DNA of 60,494 nt from Alphaproteobacteria bacterium (GTDB lineage Bacteria; Pseudomonadota; Alphaproteobacteria; DSM-16000; Inquilinaceae). The stretch covers positions 1-60,494 of the forward strand of contig JANQIX010000056.1 of NCBI GenBank assembly GCA_028281925.1, read 5' to 3'. The notes under the pieces were generated by a model, which did not search any database, was not told the DNA's origin, and saw only the letters and a list, made by a program, of their open reading frames with translations. The position numbers and the translations under genes are program-made. How positions within the stretch are numbered: the stretch's first letter is position 1; each line of letters starts with the position of its first letter. Shown here piece after piece: positions 52,075 to 59,515 of the stretch.

Positions 52075-53559
52075 GTGGCCAGCGTAGCGAAGCGACTGAC
52101 GAGGGCGTGGGTCTCACTGGGCCCGCGCTATCTGCCTTTCGCCGACGTGGCGACGCCGGACCTTCCGCTCAGCCGCCTGCTGCGTCTGTCGCTGTTTCAG
52201 GTGTCCGTCGGCATGGGCCTGGTGCTGCTGGTCGGGACGCTCAACCGCGTCATGATCGTCGAACTCGACGTTCCGGCATCGCTGGTCGGCGTCATGATCG
52301 CGCTGCCACTTGTGTTCGCCCCGTTCCGGGCGCTGATCGGCTTCCGCTCAGACAATCACCGCTGCGAACTGGGCTGGCGCCGCGTGCCGTTCATCTGGAA
52401 GGGCACGCTGCTGCAGTTCGGCGGCTTTGCCGTGATGCCGTTCGCCATACTCGTGCTCGCGGGCAAGGGTGAGTCCGGCACGCTGCCGGTCTGGATCGGC
52501 CAGGCCAGCGCCGCGGTCGCCTTCCTGCTGGTCGGGGCCGGCGTGCACACCGTGCAGACCGTCGGTCTCGCGCTCGCCACGGATCTGACGCCGGCGGAAT
52601 CCCACGCGAAGGTCGTTGGCCTGATGTACGTCATGCTGCTTGTCGGCATGATCGCCAGCGCACTCATCTTCGGTGCCGCGCTGGCAGACTTCTCACCGGG
52701 CCGCTTGATCCAGGTGGTTCAGGGGGCAGCCGTCACAACGGTGGCGCTGAACGTGATCGCGCTTTGGAAGCAGGAGACGCGGCGACCACCGCGCGGTGCG
52801 GCGGCACCGGCGGCAGACCCGACATTCCGCGAGTCCTGGGCCAGTTTCTGCGCGGGCGACGATACCGTACGCCGCCTGGTCATCGTCGGCATCGGCACGA
52901 TGGCCTTCGGCATGGCTGACATCCTGCTGGAGCCCTATGGCGGACAGGTCTTGAACCTGAGCGTCGCGGCAACGACCAAGCTCACGGCTCTGCTGGCATT
53001 GGGGGGGCTGATCGGCTTCGGCTATGCGTCGCACGCGATCGGCCGTGGCGGCGACGCCTACCGCATGGCCCAGACAGGTGCGATCATCGGCCTGCCCGCT
53101 TTTGCCTTCGTCATCATGGCGGCGCCCGTGGGCGAGCCGGGCCTGTTCCTGCTCGGCAACTTCCTGATCGGCTTCAGTGCCGCACTGTTCAGTCACGGCA
53201 CCCTGACGGCGACGATGAACCGGGCGCCGAAACACCAGGCCGGTCTGGCGCTTGGGGCGTGGGGCGCCGTGCAGGCCACGGCCGCGGGCTGCGGCATGGC
53301 GTTGAGCGGGACGATACGCGATGTTGTGAATGCCGCCCTTGGCGCGGTCGAACGAATCTGGGACTTCGCCGGAAATGCCGGCGGCTACATCGCGGTCTAT
53401 TCCCTGGAGATCGTCTTGCTTGTGGTGACGATCGCCGCAGCTCTGCCACTCATCCGGCGCGCATCGACGGTCGCGTCCGATGCGGCCCGCAGAGGATCCC
53501 GGGACGACGGCGGGATCGAGCCGCAGCCGCTCCGCCCCGACGGCCCCCCCACCGCCTGA
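52075..53559 (+). CDS. pucC: PucC, LH2 assembly factor/bacteriochlorophyll delivery protein (MFS-type)
   Basis: 494 residues with about 12 membrane helices of the PucC/LhaA (BCD) family. Typical parts are LFQVSVGMGLVLLVGTLNRVMIVEL, found in two pieces near residue 40, and the charged loop FRALIGFRSDNHRCELGWRRVPF. It is thought to insert bacteriochlorophyll or the antenna polypeptides. The neighbouring pucBA genes favour PucC over LhaA. GTG at 52075 is the start used; a nearby ATG leads into a stop. The ribosome site is not obvious. Confidence 0.9.
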   Translation: MASVAKRLTRAWVSLGPRYLPFADVATPDLPLSRLLRLSLFQVSVGMGLVLLVGTLNRVMIVELDVPASLVGVMIALPLVFAPFRALIGFRSDNHRCELGWRRVPFIWKGTLLQFGGFAVMPFAILVLAGKGESGTLPVWIGQASAAVAFLLVGAGVHTVQTVGLALATDLTPAESHAKVVGLMYVMLLVGMIASALIFGAALADFSPGRLIQVVQGAAVTTVALNVIALWKQETRRPPRGAAAPAADPTFRESWASFCAGDDTVRRLVIVGIGTMAFGMADILLEPYGGQVLNLSVAATTKLTALLALGGLIGFGYASHAIGRGGDAYRMAQTGAIIGLPAFAFVIMAAPVGEPGLFLLGNFLIGFSAALFSHGTLTATMNRAPKHQAGLALGAWGAVQATAAGCGMALSGTIRDVVNAALGAVERIWDFAGNAGGYIAVYSLEIVLLVVTIAAALPLIRRASTVASDAARRGSRDDGGIEPQPLRPDGPPTA

Positions 53560-53569
53560 GACCACGCGC

Positions 53570-54070
53570 ATGGCACAACGTCCGATCCTCGAATATCCCG
53601 ACCCGCGCCTTCGCATGCGGGCGGATCCGGTGACCGTGTTCGACGCGAGCGTGGCTGAGCTTGTCGATGACCTTCTAGAGGCGCTCTATGCGACAACAGC
53701 GATCGGGCTGAGCGCGCCGCAGGTCGACGATCGGCGCCGCGTGCTTGTCGCGGACCTTTCGGGCGATGGGTCGGCGCCCCAGGTCTACGTCAATCCTGAG
53801 ATCCTCTCCAGCGCGATGCCAGGGATTGTGGAAGAGAGCTGCCTGTCGGTACCGGGCGTCGTCGGCAATGTCGTGCGGTCGACGCGGGTCAGGGTCCGCG
53901 CCCAGGATCGCTTCGGCAAGCCGTTCGAGCGCGACCTGGAGGGCATGGACGCCGTCTGTCTGCAGCACGAGATGGACCATCTCGAAGGCAAGCTCTTCGT
54001 GGATCGACTGTCACCGATCCGCCGCCTGCTTTTCCGCGCCGCCGGCAAATCACGCAGGCGCGCCGTTTAG
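53570..54070 (+). CDS. def: peptide deformylase
   Basis: 166 residues with all three deformylase motifs: GLSAPQV (motif 1), ESCLSVPG with the metal-binding Cys (motif 2; usual EGCLS has Gly where this has Ser) and QHEMDHLEG with two His ligands and the catalytic Glu (motif 3). It removes the formyl group from nascent polypeptides. The ATG at 53570 begins MAQRPILEYPDPRLR, the normal deformylase start, 10 bp after pucC. As a housekeeping def copy is expected elsewhere, this is probably an accessory copy cotranscribed with antenna genes. Its stop codon is part of the inverted repeat that follows. Confidence 0.9.
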   Translation: MAQRPILEYPDPRLRMRADPVTVFDASVAELVDDLLEALYATTAIGLSAPQVDDRRRVLVADLSGDGSAPQVYVNPEILSSAMPGIVEESCLSVPGVVGNVVRSTRVRVRAQDRFGKPFERDLEGMDAVCLQHEMDHLEGKLFVDRLSPIRRLLFRAAGKSRRRAV

Positions 54071-54133
54071 GACTACAGTTGCGTGTTGTGGCGCCGTCGA
54101 TAGTGGGCACCACAACACGCAACTGTAGTCCTA
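54068..54133. repeat. perfect 24-bp inverted repeat with 18-bp loop
   Basis: Arms 54068-54091 and 54110-54133 are exact reverse complements; the loop is 54092-54109. The arms contain CAGTTGCGTGTTGTGG on the left. The left arm begins with the TAG stop of def. It has only moderate GC content and no T-run, unlike the usual terminators here. It lies at the right border of the antenna cassette. Confidence 0.85.
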
Positions 54134-54194
54134 GTCCGTTCCGGCTGGCCCCCTATCTTCTAAGTCTGAAAGTGTTGGATGCGGGTGAGTGTGC

Positions 54195-54671
54195 ATGGAC
54201 GCACAATCGGTCTTGGTCCTGTTGGGGTTCCTTGCCGCATGTGTCGCGGCTGCCGCCAGCGGATCGATCTTCCGTCCGGGTGACTGGTACGAAGGGCTGG
54301 CAAAGCCGACTTGGCGGCCGCCGAACTGGCTGTTCGGTCCCGTCTGGGCCGTGCTCTATGGCATGATCGCAATTTCGGGCTGGCTGGTCTGGCGTGAGGC
54401 CGGGCTGCAAGGTGCCGCGGTGCCCTTGGCGATCTATGCCGCTCAGCTTGTCCTGAACGGCCTCTGGTCGTTCGTGTTCTTCGGTCTTCGCCGCCTGGAC
54501 GTGGCGCTTGCCGAGATGATGCTGCTTTGGGCCGCCATCGCCGCGACCATCGCGGCGTTCCACCCGATCCATGCCGGTGCGGCCTGGCTGCTGGTTCCCT
54601 ATCTCTGCTGGGTCAGCTTTGCCATGGTACTCAACCTCTCCATCTGGCGCCTCAACCGCGCCGGCGCCTGA
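54195..54671 (+). CDS. tspO: TspO/MBR-family tryptophan-rich sensory protein
   Basis: 158 residues with five membrane helices and the family core KPTWRPPNWLFGPVWAVLY, plus LVLNGLWSFVFFGLRRLD. TspO of Rhodobacter is an outer-membrane protein that binds porphyrins and lowers photosynthesis gene expression when oxygen is present. It normally follows crtB directly; here the antenna cassette lies between. The ATG at 54195 is preferred over the GTG at 54189. Confidence 0.92.
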   Translation: MDAQSVLVLLGFLAACVAAAASGSIFRPGDWYEGLAKPTWRPPNWLFGPVWAVLYGMIAISGWLVWREAGLQGAAVPLAIYAAQLVLNGLWSFVFFGLRRLDVALAEMMLLWAAIAATIAAFHPIHAGAAWLLVPYLCWVSFAMVLNLSIWRLNRAGA

Positions 54672-54682
54672 GGCCAGGAGCG

Positions 54683-54844
54683 ATGGATAGCAGCTGGATC
54701 GTTCTGGTGGAGCTGGTGCTGGTGTTCGGGCTGATCATCGGCTTCGGCATCTGGCAGATTGTCTCGCTGCGGCGCGATCGGGAGGCGAGCACGAAACGGG
54801 CAGCGGATGCAGACCGTGGGCCGGCCGACGGCCGCTCACCCTGA
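54683..54844 (+). CDS. 53-aa single-pass membrane protein of unknown function
   Basis: It begins MDSSWIVLVELVLVFGLIIG and has one strong transmembrane helix (about 5-27), followed by a positively charged, hydrophilic tail (SLRRDREASTKRAADADRG) facing the cytoplasm. CCAGGAG lies at the ideal distance before the ATG, 11 bp after tspO, so it is cotranscribed with it. Its last 9 bases overlap the 3' end of crtC, which runs the other way. No family is recognised. Confidence 0.6.
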   Translation: MDSSWIVLVELVLVFGLIIGFGIWQIVSLRRDREASTKRAADADRGPADGRSP

Positions 54845-55897
54845 TCGCCGCGGCATCCGAAACGGCAGCAGCAGACGCACCCAGGTGGCGGCGAACCGAT
54901 CGAGGTTCAGGCTTTCGTGCACGGCTGTCACGGGCTCGCCCAAGAGACGACTTCCCACCAGCGACCGGGCATAGAAGGGCGTATCCTCCAGCGTCGACAG
55001 CACGCGCGGCTGATCGCCAGCATCGGCGCGCGTGCCACGGCCGATGCGCCAGACCTTGGTCGTCGGCAAGGTGGCGCGGTCAGGCGGCACGATCTCCGTA
55101 ACGGCTCCTGACGGTGAGAACCGCAGGGCAAGGCATCGCTCGCAGCCTGCGCGCGGTGCCGTGTCGTAGAGAACGACGGTGTCGTCGCCCAGGGTGGCGC
55201 GCGACCAGGTCCAATGGGCGAACCCGCTCTCCAGCGAGGCCGTACCGGCGTTGGAGTCGAAGTATCCCGATCCAGTCCAGCGCAGCGCCGGCCGGTCCAG
55301 GTCGACCTCGATCCGCGCTCGCGGGGCGATCGGATGCCAGTGGTGCTCACCCGCATCGTCCAGCGCCGTCCGGAATCCAGGCAGCGCCGGGGCCGTGAGG
55401 CGCACCGTTCCGCGCAGGCGCACCGGCAGGGGCGCGCCCACCTCGTCGATCCGCACCGTCAGCGTATCGCCGCTCCAGTCCAGATTACTGGGGCCGATGG
55501 CAAGATGCGATGCCGTCCGCGTGACGGCCTTGCGCCCGCGCTCGGTCATCGCCCAGCGGCCGCCGCCTTCACCATAGAGGGCAACGTTCAGTGCGACGTG
55601 ATTGAGCGGGTCGCGCCGCCCGGACCACGCGTAGTAGGGGGAGAAGACGCTGCCGATGAAAGCGATCAGCGTCAGCCCGTGCCGGCCGTCGTCGCTCAGG
55701 CCGTCGACATACCACCACGCATAGCCACCCGGCGGGACCGGCTGGTCGAAGCGAGGTCCGCCATCACGGTCGCAGCCGCCACCCGGCCCGATAGTGCGGC
55801 CATCGGCACACCCGGTCCTGGATGCACGCTGCCCCCCGCCAGGTAGAGCCCCGGCACCCGGCTGCGCGCGCCCGGACGCTGGAAGGTGGCCCTCCAT
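54836..55897 (-). CDS. crtC: carotenoid 1,2-hydratase (hydroxyneurosporene synthase)
   Basis: CrtC homology begins at about 55775 with RFDQPVPPGGYAWWYVDGLS and continues through LIAFIGSVFSPYYAWSGRRD, LNHVALNVALYG and a C-terminal half with HHWHPIAPRARIEVDL. It adds water to the terminal double bond of neurosporene or lycopene, the first step to spheroidene or spirilloxanthin. The start is unclear: in this frame no ATG, GTG or TTG lies between 55700 and 55894, so the first one upstream is the ATG at 55897, used here, which would overlap crtD by about 200 bp. The open frame extends to 56044. Confidence 0.85.
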   Translation of the reverse strand: MEGHLPASGRAQPGAGALPGGGQRASRTGCADGRTIGPGGGCDRDGGPRFDQPVPPGGYAWWYVDGLSDDGRHGLTLIAFIGSVFSPYYAWSGRRDPLNHVALNVALYGEGGGRWAMTERGRKAVTRTASHLAIGPSNLDWSGDTLTVRIDEVGAPLPVRLRGTVRLTAPALPGFRTALDDAGEHHWHPIAPRARIEVDLDRPALRWTGSGYFDSNAGTASLESGFAHWTWSRATLGDDTVVLYDTAPRAGCERCLALRFSPSGAVTEIVPPDRATLPTTKVWRIGRGTRADAGDQPRVLSTLEDTPFYARSLVGSRLLGEPVTAVHESLNLDRFAATWVRLLLPFRMPRRSG

Positions 55898-57228
55898 CCG
55901 TGAGACGCCCGGCCGTAGAGCGCCCCGCCCGTCGCCGGGAACATCCGGTCGAACTCCGTGGGCGTCGTCACCACCGTCGTATCCGGCCGGCGGGCGACCT
56001 CCAGGCCGCACTGCCGCATCAGGCCGAAGGCTCGCTGTTCGCATGCGTCGATCTCCGATCTGGTGAGGGGCCGGGTATCACCGGTGGCGGGAGCATTGAC
56101 CAGGCACAGCAGGCGCTCCGGCCCCATCGCCACGCTGCGATCGCCGTCGTCGCGGTCCTGCGCGCAGACATAGACGGTCGGCGTCTGCGGCAGCCGCCGG
56201 CGGCGGAAGACGTCCTCGAACTCGCCGGCATAGTCGTTGGAGAAGAAGACGCTGTGCCGTAGCAGCGGGAACCCGGCGGTCTCGGCCAGCATCGTCCAGG
56301 TGACGGCCGACAGGGACCGGGCCGCCGGCTTGGTACCAGGCACGGCCCCGGCGACGTCTTTGCCGTAAAGGCCGGCGGCAAGTGCCGCGGCATCGCCGTT
56401 CACGACGACGACATCGGCCGGCAGCCGCACCCCCGACGCCAATCGGACGCCCGAAACGCGCCCCCGCCCGACGTCGATACCGGTCACCTCTTCGCTGAAA
56501 CGAAGCCGCGCGCCGCGGGCCTCGGCCAGGTCCGTCAACGCGCGGGCGATCCGGTGCATGCCGCCTTCCACCAGCCACACGCCGCTCTGCTCCACATGGG
56601 CGACCAGCATCAACGTGGCCGGCGCCAGGAACGGCGACGCGCCGCAATAGGTGGCGTAGCGCCCGAACAACTGCCGCAGCCTCTGGTCGTGAAAATGCGA
56701 TCCCAGAACGTCCCAGAGCTTGCTGAACGGCTTGATCCCACGCATCCGCTTGACGCCGGCAGACCGCGTGAGCGTCATCGGGCCCGGCTTCGGCGACTTG
56801 AGGAACGGTTCTTCCAGAGTGGTATAGACGTCGCGTGCGCGGGCGCAGAAGTCGCGATAGCGGCGCGCCTCGGCAGGTCCGGCGAATCTGCCGATGGCGT
56901 CGACCGACAACTCGATATCCGCAAACAGGTCGAGGCGCTGATTGCGGCTCCAGGCATGCCGCGCCAGCGTGGAGACCGGCGCCAATGTCAGCCGATCCTG
57001 CAAGGACACGCCGGCGGCATTGAAGATCTCGTCGAACACCCAGCGCATGGTGAAGACCGTCGGTCCGGCATCGATGCGCGCGCCGCCGACCGCCACCTCA
57101 CGCATCTTGCCGCCGGGGGCATCGGCCCGCTCGACGACCGTGACGTCGAACCCTTTGTTCGCCAGCTCCAGCGCCGCGACAAGGCCGCCCATGCCGGCGC
57201 CGATCACCACAATGCGGTCGCCGGTCAC
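55696..57228 (-). CDS. crtD: methoxyneurosporene (carotenoid 3,4-) desaturase
   Basis: 510 residues of the CrtI-like family. The FAD motif IVVIGAGMGGLVAALELAN is near the start, followed by FDVTVVERADAPGGKM, and the C-terminal flavin motif is YLAGGSVHPGPGVPMAALSG. It desaturates the hydrated carotenoid made by CrtC. The GTG at 57228 is chosen because GGGAGG lies 9 bases upstream; a TTG at 57249 is possible. It is divergent from crtE with tandem PpsR boxes between. Its 3' end overlaps crtC in another frame. Confidence 0.93.
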   Translation of the reverse strand: MTGDRIVVIGAGMGGLVAALELANKGFDVTVVERADAPGGKMREVAVGGARIDAGPTVFTMRWVFDEIFNAAGVSLQDRLTLAPVSTLARHAWSRNQRLDLFADIELSVDAIGRFAGPAEARRYRDFCARARDVYTTLEEPFLKSPKPGPMTLTRSAGVKRMRGIKPFSKLWDVLGSHFHDQRLRQLFGRYATYCGASPFLAPATLMLVAHVEQSGVWLVEGGMHRIARALTDLAEARGARLRFSEEVTGIDVGRGRVSGVRLASGVRLPADVVVVNGDAAALAAGLYGKDVAGAVPGTKPAARSLSAVTWTMLAETAGFPLLRHSVFFSNDYAGEFEDVFRRRRLPQTPTVYVCAQDRDDGDRSVAMGPERLLCLVNAPATGDTRPLTRSEIDACEQRAFGLMRQCGLEVARRPDTTVVTTPTEFDRMFPATGGALYGRASHGWRATFQRPGARSRVPGLYLAGGSVHPGPGVPMAALSGRVAAATVMADLASTSRSRRVAMRGGMSTA

Positions 57229-57273
57229 GTTATCGGACCTCCCGATCAAGGGCGTTGACTTGATACGATTGAC

Positions 57274-57317
57274 TGTCCATTCTATTTGACACTAGCAGGT
57301 GACAAGCCCGCATTACA
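57274..57317. promoter_or_regulatory. tandem PpsR/CrtJ boxes between crtD and crtE
   Basis: A perfect TGTC-N10-GACA palindrome lies at 57274-57291. After exactly 8 bp a second 18-mer (57300-57317, TGA-N12-ACA) has one mismatch. The pair would control both divergent genes. Confidence 0.7.
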
Positions 57318-57342
57318 GATGGAATTGCAGGGGAGGCTCGCC

Positions 57343-58212
57343 ATGGATGCCATGAGTCGGATCGAGCGGGCCATGCACGCAGCGATTGCGCATGCCGATG
57401 CGCCGGTAGCGCCCCCGAAGCTGGCTGAGGCCATCAGCTATTCCGTGTTTCCCGGCGGCGCCCGCGTTCGCCCCAGGCTGTGCCTGGCGGTGGCGAGCGC
57501 CTGCGGCGACGAGGATCCGGCGATGGTCGACGCAGCCGCGATCGCCATCGAGCTGCTGCATTGTGCCTCACTGGTGCATGACGATCTTCCCTGTTTCGAC
57601 GATGCGCCGACCCGGCGCGGCAAGCCGTCCGTGCATGCAGTCTTCGGCGAGCCGCTGGCGGTGCTGGCCGGCGACGCGCTGATCGTGCTGGCCTTTGAGA
57701 CACTGGTACGCGGCGGCCTGGGTCAGGTTCAACGCCTGCCGGCGCTGATCGCCGCCATCGGACGGTCCGTCGGCATGCCGTCGGGCATCGTTGCCGGACA
57801 GGCCTGGGAAAGCGAGCCGGGCACGATCCTGGAAGACTATCAGCGCGCTAAAACTGGCGCCCTGTTCGTCGCAGCGACCACCGGCGGTGCGCTCGCATCC
57901 GGGGCGGACCCCGCACCATGGCGGCGGCTGGGCGAGTGCATCGGCGAGGCGTATCAGGTGGCCGACGACCTGCGTGACGCCGTGGCCGATCCCGAAGAGC
58001 TTGGCAAGCCGGTCGGGCGCGATGCCGCGCTGGGCCGGCCGAACGCCGTGGCCGCGCTTGGGATCGACGGCGCCGTCGGGCGACTGGACGCGCTCTTGAG
58101 CGAAGGTGTGGAGTCGATTCCGCCCTGTGCCGGCTGGTCGGAATTGCGCCAGATCATCTTGATGCAGGCGCAGCGGCTCGTGCCCAAGCAGGTGGTGCGC
58201 AGCGCCGCCTGA
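57343..58212 (+). CDS. crtE: geranylgeranyl diphosphate synthase
   Basis: 289 residues of the polyprenyl synthase family. The first Asp-rich motif is LVHDDLPCFDDAPTRRG and the second is YQVADDLRDAV, with FPGGARVRPRL at the start. It makes the C20 precursor for phytoene and for the phytyl tail of bacteriochlorophyll. The ATG at 57343 is chosen because GGGGAGG precedes it and because the earlier frame (from 57286) contains the PpsR boxes. Confidence 0.93.
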   Translation: MDAMSRIERAMHAAIAHADAPVAPPKLAEAISYSVFPGGARVRPRLCLAVASACGDEDPAMVDAAAIAIELLHCASLVHDDLPCFDDAPTRRGKPSVHAVFGEPLAVLAGDALIVLAFETLVRGGLGQVQRLPALIAAIGRSVGMPSGIVAGQAWESEPGTILEDYQRAKTGALFVAATTGGALASGADPAPWRRLGECIGEAYQVADDLRDAVADPEELGKPVGRDAALGRPNAVAALGIDGAVGRLDALLSEGVESIPPCAGWSELRQIILMQAQRLVPKQVVRSAA

Positions 58213-58238
58213 CCGCGTGCCGCTGGCGGAGCCGTACG

Positions 58239-59414
58239 ATGGCCGCGCCTTCGGATCTATCAGGGACGGACGTCTTCAATCGCACTGTGCGGACCCACGG
58301 ATCATCGCGCTGGGCGTGGCCGGTACTGCGGGACCGGCTGCTCAAGAGCCCCCGGTTTCAGCGTTGGGCTGCGGCCTTCCCGCTGACGCGCCCCATCGCC
58401 CGACGGCGCGCGCGCACCCTCTTCGATCTCTGTGCCGGCTTTGTCTACAGCCAGGTACTGTTGGCCTGCGTGCGGTTGCGCGTGTTCCAGCATCTGTCGG
58501 AAGGGCCGCTGAGCCTCAGGCAGCTTGCGGACCGGCTCTCGCTGACCGAGGCGGCGGCGGACCGCCTGCTGTCGGCGGCGGCGAGCCTGCGGCTGGTCGA
58601 ACGGCGGGGCGGCGACCGTTACGGCCTTGGCGATCTGGGGGCAGCGATGCTGGGCAATCCCGGCATCGGCGCAATGGTCGAACATCACGCCATGCTGTAC
58701 CGGGACCTGAGCGATCCGGTCGCGCTGTTGAGGGGTGAGGTCGCGGATACGGCCCTCGCCCGCTATTGGCCGTACTCCGGGACCGACCGTCCGGACACGC
58801 TCGGCGACACTCAGGTTTCGGCTTATAGCAGCCTGATGTCCGCCTCGCAGACGTTCATCGCCGACGATGTGCTGGATGCCTACCCCCTGTCGCGGCACCG
58901 CTGTCTTCTGGATGTCGGCGGCGGAGAGGGGACGTTTCTTGCCGCGGTCGCCGCTCGGGTGCCCGGGCTGCGCTTGATCCTGTTCGACCTTCCGGCCGTC
59001 GCGGCAAGAGCGCAAACGCGCTTTGCCGAATGCGGGCTCAGTGACCGGGCGACGGCCGTCGGCGGCGACTTCCACGCCGATCCGCTGCCCGAAGGCGCGG
59101 ATGTCATCTCACTAGTCCGCGTCATCCACGATCATGACGATGACTCCGCACTGGCCCTGCTGCGTGCCGCCCGAGAGGCGCTGCCGGCCGAGGGTGCCCT
59201 GCTGCTGGCGGAGCCGATGTCCGGAACGCAGGGCGCCGAACCGGTCGGCGAGGCCTATTTCGGATTCTACCTGCTGGCCATGGGCAGCGGGCGGCCGCGC
59301 ACGCCCGATCAGCTTGCCCAACTGCTGCAGGCGGCAGGATTCGGCCACCCCCGATTGCTCTCGACACGCCGGCCGCTGCTGACCCGTGCGCTGGTGGCAT
59401 ATCCTTCGGCATGA
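58239..59414 (+). CDS. crtF: hydroxyneurosporene O-methyltransferase
   Basis: 391 residues of the SAM-dependent O-methyltransferase family. An N-terminal winged dimerisation domain spans about 60-150 (LRQLADRLSLTEAAADRLL). The SAM-binding site is LLDVGGGEGTFLAAVAARVP near 225, and the catalytic His is in LVRVIHDHDDDSAL near 290. It methylates the hydroxyl added by CrtC, giving methoxy carotenoids. It follows crtE by 26 bp with GGAG upstream, and runs towards bchC, with PpsR boxes between. Confidence 0.93.
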   Translation: MAAPSDLSGTDVFNRTVRTHGSSRWAWPVLRDRLLKSPRFQRWAAAFPLTRPIARRRARTLFDLCAGFVYSQVLLACVRLRVFQHLSEGPLSLRQLADRLSLTEAAADRLLSAAASLRLVERRGGDRYGLGDLGAAMLGNPGIGAMVEHHAMLYRDLSDPVALLRGEVADTALARYWPYSGTDRPDTLGDTQVSAYSSLMSASQTFIADDVLDAYPLSRHRCLLDVGGGEGTFLAAVAARVPGLRLILFDLPAVAARAQTRFAECGLSDRATAVGGDFHADPLPEGADVISLVRVIHDHDDDSALALLRAAREALPAEGALLLAEPMSGTQGAEPVGEAYFGFYLLAMGSGRPRTPDQLAQLLQAAGFGHPRLLSTRRPLLTRALVAYPSA

Positions 59415-59420
59415 GAGGCT

Positions 59421-59464
59421 TGTTAAGCTAGCTTGACACCAAAAACAGTCAAGGTAGACTTACA
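59421..59464 (+). promoter_or_regulatory. tandem PpsR/CrtJ boxes of bchC
   Basis: TGT-N12-ACA at 59421-59438 is perfect. The second 18-mer at 59447-59464 (AGT-N12-ACA) has one mismatch and follows after exactly 8 bp, the arrangement described for the bchC promoter of Rhodobacter. TTGACA at 59433-59438 may also be the -35 box. Confidence 0.75.
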
Positions 59465-59515
59465 GTAGCGTTGTTTACGCTGGAGTTTCACTAGCCTCGG
59501 GTTGTGAACCGTCGC

